NCBI RefSeq assembly: GCF_003149145.1
Contig: NZ_QGDQ01000028.1
Span: forward strand, 1 to 62,878
DNA from: Quadrisphaera granulorum
GTDB lineage: Bacteria > Actinomycetota > Actinomycetes > Actinomycetales > Quadrisphaeraceae
Direction: 5' to 3'
DNA length: 62,878 nucleotides
Below the pieces are notes generated by a model that was not told where the DNA came from, searched no databases, and saw only the letters and a program-made list of their open reading frames with translations. The translations under genes and the position numbers were made by a program. Positions 51,375 to 60,246 of this stretch are shown here, piece by piece; the stretch's first letter is position 1; the number at the start of each line of letters is the position of its first letter.

Positions 51375-52959
51375 CTCTCTGGTCGGCCCGGTGGTGGCGC
51401 GGCTGCGGCGGCTGCCGCTGCGGGCCCAGTTGGTGGCGGGCTTCGCCGTCGTCATGGCCCTCGTGCTCAGCGCCGGTGGGGCGCTCATCTTCTGGCGGGT
51501 CGACGTCGCGCTGGACCGCCGCATCAACGGTGACCTGCGCGCGGACTCCGCCGAGCTGGCACCGCTCGTGCGGCCCGACGGGTCGATCGAGGACGGCGAC
51601 GCCGACGACGGCGCGGCGCTCTCGCAGCACCAGGTGCTCGACGCCACCGGGCGGGTCCTGGCTGCGGGCAGCGCCATCGGCACCGCGCCGCTGCTGCCCG
51701 AGCACGCGGTGCGCGAGGCGCTGACCGGTCCGCTGTTCTACGACGTCGGCTCACCGCTACCCACCGCGGAGCGGCAACTGCGCCTGTACGCCGTGCCGCT
51801 GGATGCTGCGGGCGGGACCGGAGCGGCAGGCACGGGAACGGCAGGCACGGGGCCGGCCGCCGTTCTCGTCGTCGCCACGAGCCGCGCAGCCAGCGACGAG
51901 GCGCTGCGCGAGCTGCTCGCCCAGCTGGCGCTCGTGGGCCTCACCACGCTCGTGCTGACCACGCTGGTCGGAGACCGGCTCGCGCTGCTCGCGCTGCGCC
52001 CCGTCGAGCAGTACCGCACCCGGGCGCTCGCCGTCGCGGCCGGTGAGCCGGGCGTGCGGCTCGACGTCCCCGAGAGCCGCGACGACGAAGTAACGCGCCT
52101 CGGCCACACGCTCAACGACATGCTCGCCGCCCTGGACGCGGCGATGGCTCGTGAGCGGCGCTTCGTGCAGGACGCCAGCCACGAGCTGCGCACTCCGCTG
52201 ACGCTGCTGCGGACCCGAGTGGAGCTCGCCCGCCGCCGGCCCCGCAGCCGCGAGGAGCTGGAGGTGGTGCTGGCCGAGCTCGACGTCGACCTCCGCGAGC
52301 TGCAGGCGCTCGCGCAGCAGCTGCTCGACCTCAGCCCGTCATCGTCGGCGTCGTCATCATCGACATCGTCATCGTCGGATCACCCACCGGAGCCGGCGGA
52401 CCTCGCGGCCATCGTCACCGACGTGGCACGACTGTCAGGGGACGGCGTCGACGGCCTGCCGCTTCGGTGGGCTACCACTGTCGACGACGACGGGCACGAC
52501 GACGACGCCGTGCCCGTCCGCATGGCCGTGCGCATGCCCGTGCGCGCGCTGCGGCAGGTGCTCTTCAACCTTCTCGCCAACGCCGCGCGGCACGGCGGGC
52601 CGCACGTGGCGGTGCATCTGGGTGTAGGCCGCGCCGTCGCCCGTCCTTCCTCTGCGGGCGAGACCGTGGCGGTGCTCACCGTCTCCGACGACGGCGCCGG
52701 CATGCCGGCGGAGTTCCTGCCCACCGCGCTGCTCCGCTTCGCCCGCAGCGGCGAGGCACGCGAACGCCCCGGATCAGGGCTCGGGCTGTCGGTGGTGGAG
52801 CAACTGGTGGCGGCCAGCGGCGGCGAGCTGCGGCTGTGCTCGCGCGGCGCTCACCACCGCGCGCACGAGCGCTTCGACATGCCGTGCGCGCACCCGGAGC
52901 AGGGCACCGCCGTCAGCGTGCTGCTCCCGATCACTGCGGGGCGCAGGCCACAGGGCTGA
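51367..52959 (+). CDS. Sensor histidine kinase
   Basis: This 530-residue membrane kinase has two helices flanking an extracytoplasmic region (about residues 45-170), a HAMP-like linker, the H-box QDASHELRTPLTLLRTRVEL, N-box LLANAARHGG, G1 SDDGAGMP and G2 GSGLGLSVV. A Ser-rich low-complexity stretch (SPSSSASSSSTSSSS) and an acidic loop interrupt the region between H and N boxes. Its 3' end overlaps the convergent apbE gene by 29 bases, and the stop lies in the first unit of a tandem repeat. Confidence 0.9.
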   Translation: MASSLVGPVVARLRRLPLRAQLVAGFAVVMALVLSAGGALIFWRVDVALDRRINGDLRADSAELAPLVRPDGSIEDGDADDGAALSQHQVLDATGRVLAAGSAIGTAPLLPEHAVREALTGPLFYDVGSPLPTAERQLRLYAVPLDAAGGTGAAGTGTAGTGPAAVLVVATSRAASDEALRELLAQLALVGLTTLVLTTLVGDRLALLALRPVEQYRTRALAVAAGEPGVRLDVPESRDDEVTRLGHTLNDMLAALDAAMARERRFVQDASHELRTPLTLLRTRVELARRRPRSREELEVVLAELDVDLRELQALAQQLLDLSPSSSASSSSTSSSSDHPPEPADLAAIVTDVARLSGDGVDGLPLRWATTVDDDGHDDDAVPVRMAVRMPVRALRQVLFNLLANAARHGGPHVAVHLGVGRAVARPSSAGETVAVLTVSDDGAGMPAEFLPTALLRFARSGEARERPGSGLGLSVVEQLVAASGGELRLCSRGAHHRAHERFDMPCAHPEQGTAVSVLLPITAGRRPQG

Positions 52960-53806
52960 CCAGCGAGACGGGGCTGACCAGCGAGACGGGGCTGACCAGC
53001 GAGACGGGGCCGACCAGCGAGACGGGGCTGACCAGCGAGACGGGCACGGGCTCGATCACCGTCGTCGTCCCGTTCTCCCAGACCACCAGCCCCGAGCGAC
53101 CCGGACGGCGCGCCAGCCACGCCGCGGCGTCAGGCCCCTGGGCGTAGGCGGCAGTGGCGTCGATGTCGGCGATCGTCAGCGAAGGGGCCACCACGGTCAC
53201 CGAGGCGACACCGCGCGGCGTCAGACCGGTGCGTGCGTCGACGAGGTGGCGCCCGCGGTGGGCGGTGCCGGAGGTGGCCACCGCGCCGGAGAAGATCGGG
53301 ACGACGGCGACGAGCGCGGTCGGGTCGTGGGGGTCCTCGATGCCGACGCGCCACGGCTCAGCGTCAGGATCGACGGTCAGGCAGGTCATGTCTCCGCCTG
53401 CGGACAGGCAGTGGTCGGTGTCCGGCAGCGCCGCGAGCGCGGTGGCGGCGCGCTCGACGGCCCACCCCTTCACCACGCCGCTGGGGTCGAGCCGGCGCCG
53501 CCCGTCAGGTCCGGGCAGGTGGGCGCTGAAGGCCCCGCCGGAGTCGCGCTCGGCCTGCTCCGCGAGGGCCAGCACCTCGGCGACCTCGGGTGGGCAGTCG
53601 GCCACCGTGACCTCACCCCGGTCAAGGCGGCTGATCCAGGAGTCGGGGCGGTAGGTGCTGAAGGCGGCGTCGACCTCGCGGAGGTGGTCCATGACGGAGC
53701 GCCAGGCGTCCTGCGCGGCGGCGTCGGCGGTGTGGTGGCCGCGCAGCGCCAGGCTCACGGGCATGCCCATGACGTGCTCGACGTACCGGGCCAGCTGCGG
53801 GTTCAC
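52931..53806 (-). CDS. apbE: ApbE-type FMN transferase with a C-terminal hexapeptide repeat
   Basis: This 291-residue enzyme attaches FMN covalently to threonine of target proteins. Expected features are present: FSTYRPDSWISRLDRGE, LDPSGVVKGWAVERAA, SAGGDMTCL and the metal-site Asp region DIDATAAYAQG. The C-terminus departs from the family: after VIEPV come six near-identical copies of PVSLVS before PVACAPQ. No signal peptide is obvious. It overlaps the upstream FMN-binding gene by four bases (GTGA), and that protein is its likely substrate. Confidence 0.9.
   Translation of the reverse strand: MNPQLARYVEHVMGMPVSLALRGHHTADAAAQDAWRSVMDHLREVDAAFSTYRPDSWISRLDRGEVTVADCPPEVAEVLALAEQAERDSGGAFSAHLPGPDGRRRLDPSGVVKGWAVERAATALAALPDTDHCLSAGGDMTCLTVDPDAEPWRVGIEDPHDPTALVAVVPIFSGAVATSGTAHRGRHLVDARTGLTPRGVASVTVVAPSLTIADIDATAAYAQGPDAAAWLARRPGRSGLVVWENGTTTVIEPVPVSLVSPVSLVGPVSLVSPVSLVSPVSLVSPVACAPQ
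52955..53044. repeat. 18-bp tandem repeat, five units, in apbE
   Basis: GCTGACCAGCGAGACGGG is repeated five times with one base change in the fourth unit. On the minus strand it encodes the PVSLVS hexapeptides of ApbE; the first bases also hold the stop region of the convergent histidine kinase gene. Confidence 0.95.
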
Positions 53807-54354
53807 GCCAGCCCCGCCTGGTCGAGGGCGCTCTGGAGGGAGGTGACGTACCCGTTGCTGGTGTAGGTCGCTCCGCTGACCATGTCGATCTTCGCGCTCT
53901 GGGCCGACAGCGTTTCGTTGACGAGGATCGGCAGCGCCCGAGCGTTGATCTGCTGGTCCCTGCCGTTGTGGTCGGGGTACTGCAGGACGTCGACGGCGGT
54001 GACCTTCCCGCCGCTCACGGTCAGCTGCACCTGCACGGGCCCGTAGCGGGTCTGCACCGCCTGCCCGGTGACCGTGGCGGGCGTGGACGCGCTGCTGGTG
54101 GCGGGTGCCGTCGCCGGTGCCGTCGCCGAGCGTGGCGCGGTACCGGACGAGCTGGACGTCGAGCTGGGCGCGCTACCCGAGCTGGCCGCGCCGAAGGTGG
54201 CTGTGCCGGCCGCGGCAGCGCCGTCCACCGCAGGAGCGGCCGAGGCCTGCTCGGTGGAGGTGTGGTAACCGAACAGCAGCACCAGTGCCGACAGGCTGCT
54301 CATGCCCCAGACCACGTTGCGGCGGGTGGCGCGGGCGTTGTGCGAGGTGGTCAT
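53803..54354 (-). CDS. FMN-binding (covalently flavinylated) membrane-anchored protein
   Basis: This 183-residue protein has an N-terminal anchor (VVWGMSSLSALVLLFGYH), an Ala/Ser/Thr-rich linker and a C-terminal FMN-binding domain of the NqrC/RnfG type. The flavinylation motif DMVSGATYT lies at 157-165, with the acceptor probably Thr163. It sits between an oxidoreductase and ApbE in one operon and should carry electrons outside the membrane. Confidence 0.9.
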   Translation of the reverse strand: MTTSHNARATRRNVVWGMSSLSALVLLFGYHTSTEQASAAPAVDGAAAAGTATFGAASSGSAPSSTSSSSGTAPRSATAPATAPATSSASTPATVTGQAVQTRYGPVQVQLTVSGGKVTAVDVLQYPDHNGRDQQINARALPILVNETLSAQSAKIDMVSGATYTSNGYVTSLQSALDQAGLA

Positions 54355-54361
54355 CTGCTCA

Positions 54362-55828
54362 TCACCATCCGAAGCTCTCGACGTGGACGTTCTCGGCGGG
54401 TAGCCCCGCCGCACGGGCGCTGGCGACGACGTCGCGGGCCCACTCCTCGGGCCCGCACACGAACAGGTCTCGCTGGGCGATGTCGGGCACCCACTGCAGC
54501 AGCGCCGTCGTGTCGTCGACGGGACCGACACCGTCGCCGAGCCAGGAGCCCGGGGCGCGGCGGCGTCCCGGCATCCACACCACCTCCAGACCGCGCCGCT
54601 CGACGAGGTGCTGCAGCTCGCGCTCGAACAGTGGCCGCGCGTGGTCGCGTCCGGAGTAGCGGTGCACGAGCACCACCTCGCCGGGGGCGTACGGCAGCGC
54701 CTCGGCCAGTGCCCGCAGCGGGGTCACGCCCACTCCGGCGCCGATGAGCGCGACCTTGCGCCGCGTGCGGGCGCGGGCGCTGAGCCGTCCGTACGGGCCC
54801 TCCACGAGCACCCGGGTGCCAGGACGGAGGTGACGCAGCGAGGCGCTGCCGTCACCGACCTCCTTGGCGGAGATGCGCAGGGTGCGTCCGTCCGGCGCCG
54901 CCGACAGCGAGTACGGGTGACCGCGCGTCCAGCCCGCCCCGGACAGGAACCTGAACGTGAAGAACTGCCCTGCCTCGGCGGCCAGGCCGGAACCCCGACG
55001 GGCAGTCATGTGGACGGAGACGACGCCGTCGCCCTCGTCCACCACACCGGTGACCCGCAGGCGGTAGCGGGCGCTGCGCCACAGGGGAAGCGCCACCCGC
55101 CACACGAGGACGGCGACGGCGCACGCCGCCCACAGCCCCCACCAGAAGACCGTGCGCGCCGTCGAGCCCTGGAAGTCCTGGCCCGTCCACAGCTGGTGCG
55201 GCAGGGCCAGGCCGACGCCTGCGTAGGCGTAGAGGTGGAGCAGGTGCCACGACTCGTAGCGCAGACGCTTGCGGGCCGCGCGGACGCTGGTGACCACCAC
55301 CATGACGAGGCACGCGGTGCCGGCGGCCGCCAGCAGCATCCCGGGGTAGCTGACGGTGAGGTCCCACAGCTGACCCGGCACGGCGGCCAGGTCACCGGCC
55401 GCGTAGCCCCAGGTGATGAGGCCGACGTGGGCGAGCATCGCCGTGAAGGAGGTGAAGCCGACCAGCCGGTGGGTCCGCGCGAGACGCTCCTGCCCGAAGG
55501 CCCTCTCCACCACCGGCACACGGGCCATGAGCAGCACCTGCAGCAGCAGCAGGTCCGAGGCGAGCAGCCCCGTCAGACGTCCCAGGGACGTCAAGCCGCT
55601 GGCCCAACCGACCAGGTCCTGCACGCCGCCGCCGGTCACCCACCAGTACGTGACCAGCAGGAGGCTGGCCCAGACACCGGCGAGCACGCCGAGGCGGACG
55701 CGCGCGTCCCACCGGGCGCGCTGCCCCAGGTCGGGTCCCACGTCCGGCCCGACGCCAGGCCTGATGTCGGGCCACATCTCAGGCCTCAGCTCAGTGCCGT
55801 CGCGGCGCGTGCTGGTCGTGCTGGTCAC
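54362..55828 (-). CDS. Ferric-reductase-like transmembrane oxidoreductase
   Basis: This 488-residue protein has six or so helices with histidines for two hemes (ARTHRLVGFTSFTAMLAHVG and SWHLLHLYAYAGVGLALPHQ), then an FAD domain (HPYSLSAAPDG) and an NAD(P)H domain (GAGVGVTPLRALAEALP, CGPEEW). It would move electrons from NAD(P)H across the membrane. The N-terminus contains a Gly/Pro/Asp repeat (RPGVGPDVGPDLG). GGAGGAG precedes the GTG. It is the first gene of the operon with the FMN-binding protein and ApbE. Confidence 0.9.
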   Translation of the reverse strand: MTSTTSTRRDGTELRPEMWPDIRPGVGPDVGPDLGQRARWDARVRLGVLAGVWASLLLVTYWWVTGGGVQDLVGWASGLTSLGRLTGLLASDLLLLQVLLMARVPVVERAFGQERLARTHRLVGFTSFTAMLAHVGLITWGYAAGDLAAVPGQLWDLTVSYPGMLLAAAGTACLVMVVVTSVRAARKRLRYESWHLLHLYAYAGVGLALPHQLWTGQDFQGSTARTVFWWGLWAACAVAVLVWRVALPLWRSARYRLRVTGVVDEGDGVVSVHMTARRGSGLAAEAGQFFTFRFLSGAGWTRGHPYSLSAAPDGRTLRISAKEVGDGSASLRHLRPGTRVLVEGPYGRLSARARTRRKVALIGAGVGVTPLRALAEALPYAPGEVVLVHRYSGRDHARPLFERELQHLVERRGLEVVWMPGRRRAPGSWLGDGVGPVDDTTALLQWVPDIAQRDLFVCGPEEWARDVVASARAAGLPAENVHVESFGW

Positions 55829-55908
55829 GAGCGCTCCTCCTCCATCGTCGACGTCGATCGTCGGCGCCCCGCGTCAGCGAGACCTGGAGACTGGCGCTCA
55901 AGAACCTC

Positions 55909-57477
55909 TCAGAAGCGGCTGTTCGGGCGGACCCCGTGAGAGCCGGCAGTCTCGTGGTGAGAGCCGTCGGTCTCCTCGACGAGCGGCAGCAGCAGCCGGA
56001 AGGTCGCCCCACGTGGTGCGTCGACGAGCAGCAGGTCACCGCCGTGAGCGCGGGCGATTCCCCGGGCGATCGCCAGCCCCAGTCCGCTGCCACCACCGCT
56101 ACGGGCGTCGTCGGCGCGGGTGAACCTGTCGAAGACGCTCCCGCGCAGGTGCTCGGGGATGCCGGGGCCGTCGTCGGAGACCTCGAGCCGCGCCCACGCC
56201 CTGCCGTCGACGTCCACCCCCCGGGCGGTGACCAGCACCGATGTGCCGGCCGGGGTGTGCAGGCGGGCGTTGGACAGCAGCCCGGTCAGCACCTGGTGCA
56301 GGCGCTGGCGGTCACCGGGCACGTCGATCGGCTCCTCCGGCAGGTCCGCGCTCCACGCATGGTCAGGTCCAGCGGCTCGGGCATCCACGAGGTCTTCCAG
56401 CACGAGCAGGCTGAGCGGCACCTGCTCGCGCCCCAGCGGTCGGCCAGCGTCGAGGTGGGCCAGCAGCAACAGGTCGTCCACGAGGTGGGCCATCCGCTCG
56501 CTCGCCACCCCCATCCTCTCCAGCGACGCGCGCACCCGGTCCGGATCGCCCGAGCGCAGGGCCTGCTCAACGTGGGCCTGCACCACCGCGAGCGGCGTCC
56601 GCAGCTCGTGGCTGGCGTCGGCCATGAACCGACGACGGCGCTCCTCCTCGCGGTCCCGCACCAGCAGGGCCGCCCGCACGTGCTCGACCATCGCGTCGAC
56701 GGCGCTGCTCAGGCGGTGCACCTCCCGGGTGGACCCTGCCGACGTCACCGGCCCGGGCAACCCCTCGGCTGAGCCCGCCAGCGGAAGCTCGGTGATCGAC
56801 TGGGCGGTCGCGGCGACGTGTCCCAGCGGTCGTAACCCCCGGCGCACCACCACGGAGGTGACGGCGCCGCTGACTGCAGCGGCGAACAGCCCCAGCAGCA
56901 GTTCGGCGACCACCACCCTCCGCAGCACCGCACCGACGGGAGCCAGCGGTAGCCCGGTCACCTGCACGAGCCCGTCATCGGCGATGACGCGCACGCGGTA
57001 GTCACCGAGCGTCCCGAGGTCCACGCTGCGCGGTGGGCCGCCCGCCGGCAGGGCAGCCAGCGCCGCGAGGGATCCGCCGTCCACATCAACGTGCGCCACG
57101 TCACCGTCAGGGGCCACGACGGAGGCCTCGAGCACCCCACCGCTGCGCAACAGCACGCCGAGCGTGCCGACGCTCTGCCCCTCCCCCACCCCGGCACCCG
57201 GACGTGCTCCGCCGCCGTGGTCGCGGCGCGGGAACGCACTGCTACCGCTGCTCGCGCCGCCGTCGTCGTCGCCGTCTCCATCGGGGCGCCCGTCGATCTC
57301 CGCCGAGTACCGGCCCCCCGCGCCCACCAGCTGCGTGTCCAGCTGCGACAGCAGAGCCGTGCGGACGACGATGACGGTCGCCACCCCCGTCACGGCCGCC
57401 ACCACGAGCACGAGGACGACGAGCGCCGCGGTCAGCCGTCCGGCCAGCGTCGGCCGCTCGCGCCGACGGGTCCTCAC
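55909..57477 (-). CDS. Sensor histidine kinase of the second OmpR-type system
   Basis: This 522-residue membrane kinase has two helices flanking a Gly/Asp-rich extracytoplasmic region, HAMP, the H-box MADASHELRTPLAVVQAHVE, N-box LLSNARLHTP, G1 SDDGPGIP and G2 GGGSGLGLAI. It follows its regulator by 13 bases on the same strand and lies directly upstream of the electron-transfer operon, which it may control. Confidence 0.9.
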   Translation of the reverse strand: MRTRRRERPTLAGRLTAALVVLVLVVAAVTGVATVIVVRTALLSQLDTQLVGAGGRYSAEIDGRPDGDGDDDGGASSGSSAFPRRDHGGGARPGAGVGEGQSVGTLGVLLRSGGVLEASVVAPDGDVAHVDVDGGSLAALAALPAGGPPRSVDLGTLGDYRVRVIADDGLVQVTGLPLAPVGAVLRRVVVAELLLGLFAAAVSGAVTSVVVRRGLRPLGHVAATAQSITELPLAGSAEGLPGPVTSAGSTREVHRLSSAVDAMVEHVRAALLVRDREEERRRRFMADASHELRTPLAVVQAHVEQALRSGDPDRVRASLERMGVASERMAHLVDDLLLLAHLDAGRPLGREQVPLSLLVLEDLVDARAAGPDHAWSADLPEEPIDVPGDRQRLHQVLTGLLSNARLHTPAGTSVLVTARGVDVDGRAWARLEVSDDGPGIPEHLRGSVFDRFTRADDARSGGGSGLGLAIARGIARAHGGDLLLVDAPRGATFRLLLPLVEETDGSHHETAGSHGVRPNSRF

Positions 57478-57490
57478 GAGGGCAGCCCCC

Positions 57491-58285
57491 TCACGTCGGC
57501 AGCCGGAGCACGTAGCCCGCGCCGCGGACCGTGTGGATGAGTGGGGTGCGGCCCGCGTCGACCTTGCGGCGCAGGTAGCTGATGTACAGCTCCACGACGT
57601 GCGCGTCACGCCCGAGGTCTTGCTGCCAGACCTCCGCGAGGATCGTCTGCTTGGACAGCACCTTGCGCGGCGTGCGCGCCAGCAGGCGCAGCAGGTCGAA
57701 CTCGGTGGCGGTCAGCTCGATGCGCTCGGCGGGGTCGGTGCCGCGGAACACCTCGCGGGTGTCTTCGTCGAGGCGCAGGTCTTCGAAGACCAGCTGCCGC
57801 CCCGCGGTCTCGCCGGACGGCGCCGCCGGGCCCGCGGCGCGGCGCAGCAGCCCGCGCAAGCGCACCACCACCTCCTCGAGGTGGAACGGCTTGGTGAGGT
57901 AGTCGTCGCCACCCAGACGGATTCCGGCCACCCGATCCTCCAGCGCCGACCGCGCCGTGAGGAACAGGACGACGACGGCTGGGTCCTCCCGGCGCAACCG
58001 CTCCAGCACGGCGAACCCGTCGAGGTCGGGCAGCATCACGTCGAGCACCACCGCGTCCGGCCGGAACGCCTCCGCCCGGTGCACCGCGGCGCTGCCCGTG
58101 TGCGCCACGGCCACGTCGAAGCCCTCCCCGCGCAGCACCGTGGAGAGGACGTCGGCCAGGTCGGGTTCGTCGTCGACGACGAGCACGCGCACCGGCGTCC
58201 CGTCACCGCGGACCGGCGCGTCGCCGCGAGGGATGGGCGCCACCGCGCTCGTCGTCGGGCCAGAACGACCGGGAGGCGCTGACAT
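57491..58285 (-). CDS. OmpR-family response regulator
   Basis: This 264-residue regulator has a receiver domain (VVDDEPD, phospho-acceptor in VVLDVMLPDLDG, Lys in YLTKPF) and a winged helix (LTATEFDLLRLLARTPRKVL, ending IHTVRGAGYVLRLPT). An extra 30-residue Pro/Gly leader precedes the receiver. GATGCT six bases before the ATG suggests a leaderless mRNA. It is the first gene of the regulator-kinase pair. Confidence 0.9.
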   Translation of the reverse strand: MSAPPGRSGPTTSAVAPIPRGDAPVRGDGTPVRVLVVDDEPDLADVLSTVLRGEGFDVAVAHTGSAAVHRAEAFRPDAVVLDVMLPDLDGFAVLERLRREDPAVVVLFLTARSALEDRVAGIRLGGDDYLTKPFHLEEVVVRLRGLLRRAAGPAAPSGETAGRQLVFEDLRLDEDTREVFRGTDPAERIELTATEFDLLRLLARTPRKVLSKQTILAEVWQQDLGRDAHVVELYISYLRRKVDAGRTPLIHTVRGAGYVLRLPT

Positions 58286-58399
58286 GCGGACAGCATCACG
58301 CCTCCGCCCCGGCTGAGCCGTCACCGCCCCTTGGCGATCAGCCTGCGGTCCACGCCGAGCGGCGCAGCAGCCGCAGCCGCAGCGGCAGCGACAACGTCC

Positions 58400-59056
58400 T
58401 CAGCGGCGCCAGAGCAGGTGGTGCACCACGCCGCTCGGACTCGGGACCACCTCGCGATGGAACCTGTCGTCGAGCTCCTCGGGGGCCTCCCACAGGCGTG
58501 TGCCGGCGCCGAGTTCGAGGGGGACGACGGCGACGTGCATCTCGTCCACGAGGTCGGCTTCGAGGAACGCGCGGATGCTCTGCGCACCTCCGCCGAGGCG
58601 CACATCGAGACCACCCGCAGCCTCCTTGGCCTGTGCGGCGACCTCCGCGGGGGCGGCGTCGGTGAAGTGGAACGTGGTCTGCCCGAGGGTGAACGAGGGG
58701 CGCAGGTGGTGCGTCATGACGAAGACCGGCGTGCGGAACGGCGGCTCGTCGCCCCACCAGCCCTGCCACTCCTGACAGGCGCGCTCGGTCCACGGGCCGC
58801 GGTGCGGGCTGAACTTGTTCGCCCCCATGATCTCGGCGCCGATGCCGTGGTGGAAGTCGCGGACCAGGCGGTCATCGAGGCCGCGGCTGCCTCCCGGCCC
58901 GGGGCGGCCGGGGAAGCTGGCGGTGGCGAACATCCACCCGGCCATCTGCCGCGGGTCGGCGTGGCCGAAGGGTCGCTCGAGGCTCTGCCCCTCGCCTGCA
59001 CCGTAGCCGTCCGAGGAGACGGAGAAGTTCTGGACCTTGAGCAGCTGCTGTGGCAT
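58400..59056 (-). CDS. Dihydrofolate-reductase-fold protein (RibD C-terminal type)
   Basis: This 218-residue protein matches the RibD_C/YyaP group: KVQNFSVSSDGYGAGEGQSL, EIMGANKFSPHRGPW, PVFVMTHHLRPSF, TTFHFTDAAPAEVAAQAKEA, VRLGGGAQSIRAFLEADLVD and MHVAVVPLELGAGTRLWE. AGGAGG precedes the ATG. These are NADPH-dependent reductases of unknown substrate. Confidence 0.87.
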   Translation of the reverse strand: MPQQLLKVQNFSVSSDGYGAGEGQSLERPFGHADPRQMAGWMFATASFPGRPGPGGSRGLDDRLVRDFHHGIGAEIMGANKFSPHRGPWTERACQEWQGWWGDEPPFRTPVFVMTHHLRPSFTLGQTTFHFTDAAPAEVAAQAKEAAGGLDVRLGGGAQSIRAFLEADLVDEMHVAVVPLELGAGTRLWEAPEELDDRFHREVVPSPSGVVHHLLWRR

Positions 59057-59194
59057 GGGCGTCCTCCTGGTGGTGATGCGGCACGCCCTCCGGTGGCGTC
59101 GTCCCCCACGACCGGGTGGCACCGCGAAACTCATCGTCGACCCCGGCACCGACGGTGGGGCGCACGGTTCACCGCGGGGCGTACGGTCCGCCGC

Positions 59195-60064
59195 GTGACC
59201 GATGAGCGCAGCGACCGGGAGACCGAGCTCGCCGTCTGGGCTGCGGTCGCCTTCCCGGGACGTCCGTGGCACCGCGCGCGACACCACCACGGCGCGTTCC
59301 ACGACGTCCTCCTGATTCCGCACGTCGGGGCGCTTCGCGTGCCGATCGGCGACGAGGCTTCCGTGCGAGCTGCCCGAGAGGTCGAGGTACTCCGCGCCGT
59401 CGGACGGGCATCGCTGGGCATCGTCATCCCCGAGCTCCTCACGGGGATCGTCGAGAGCGACGGGCGCTGCGGGTACCTCGTCGAGGCCCTCCCCGGTGGG
59501 GCTGCGCCGGAGGCGCCCTGGTCGCGCCATCGCCCGGCGTTGGTCGACGTCCTGGCCGCACTGTCATCTGCATCGATCGACGTCCCCCTGCCGCCCCCGC
59601 GCAGTTGGTGCGGCGGGGCAGATTTCCCCGCCGTCGTGACACGAGACCTCCTGCCGCGCCTCGGCGGCTCGGCTGCGGCGGCAGAGCAGGCTGTCCAGGC
59701 GCTGGCTGACCTTCCGCCGCCACGACGCCCGGGACTCGTCCACGGCGACTTCGGGGCGCACAACCTTCTGTGGGCCGAAGGGCGCCCGACGGGGCTGATC
59801 GACTGGGACCACGCGTGCATCGGGGACGTCGCTATCGACATCGCTCCGCTGGTGGGAGCACACGGCTCCGCGGCCGTCTCGACGATGGTGGACGACGACG
59901 ACGTGCTTCGGCGAGCCCTGGCCCACCGCGCCACGCTTCCCCTGCAGGTGGCAGCCGCGGCACACCTGGCCGGCCGAATCTCGCTGCGGGACCACGCGCT
60001 GGCGAACTTCTCGCGCCGCTGCAACGACGGGACGCTGCACGACCCTGACGGTGCGGAACCCTGA
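59195..60064 (+). CDS. Aminoglycoside-phosphotransferase-fold kinase
   Basis: This 289-residue protein has the APH signatures GLVHGDFGAHNLLW (Brenner motif) and GLIDWDHACIGD (metal site). The N-lobe is short. TACGGT seven bases before the GTG suggests a leaderless mRNA. The family covers antibiotic and small-metabolite kinases; no evidence points to a substrate. It is divergent from the RibD-like gene. Confidence 0.82.
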   Translation: MTDERSDRETELAVWAAVAFPGRPWHRARHHHGAFHDVLLIPHVGALRVPIGDEASVRAAREVEVLRAVGRASLGIVIPELLTGIVESDGRCGYLVEALPGGAAPEAPWSRHRPALVDVLAALSSASIDVPLPPPRSWCGGADFPAVVTRDLLPRLGGSAAAAEQAVQALADLPPPRRPGLVHGDFGAHNLLWAEGRPTGLIDWDHACIGDVAIDIAPLVGAHGSAAVSTMVDDDDVLRRALAHRATLPLQVAAAAHLAGRISLRDHALANFSRRCNDGTLHDPDGAEP

Positions 60065-60246
60065 CGGCTTCTTGGTCGGCGATCACGCAGCCGGCCTTGA
60101 GTACTTCAAGATCACCCTGCCTTGCTCCCGTTATCAGGCTCGTCAATGGCGCCGACTTTCGCCCGCCCGCCCCAGCCGCCCGACCGCCGAGGTCGCTGCC
60201 CGTGGGCTGCGGCTCTCGCTGCCGGACATCGGCCACGGGGAGAGGC
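60065..60246. other. Gap between convergent genes
   Basis: This stretch lies between the kinase stop and the DUF222 stop. I see no strong hairpin and no gene. Confidence 0.5.

Noticed and set aside
52959-53060. CRISPR-like array suggested by regular 18-bp repeats
   Set aside because: The units are directly adjacent without spacers and keep the reading frame of apbE, so they are a coding minisatellite.
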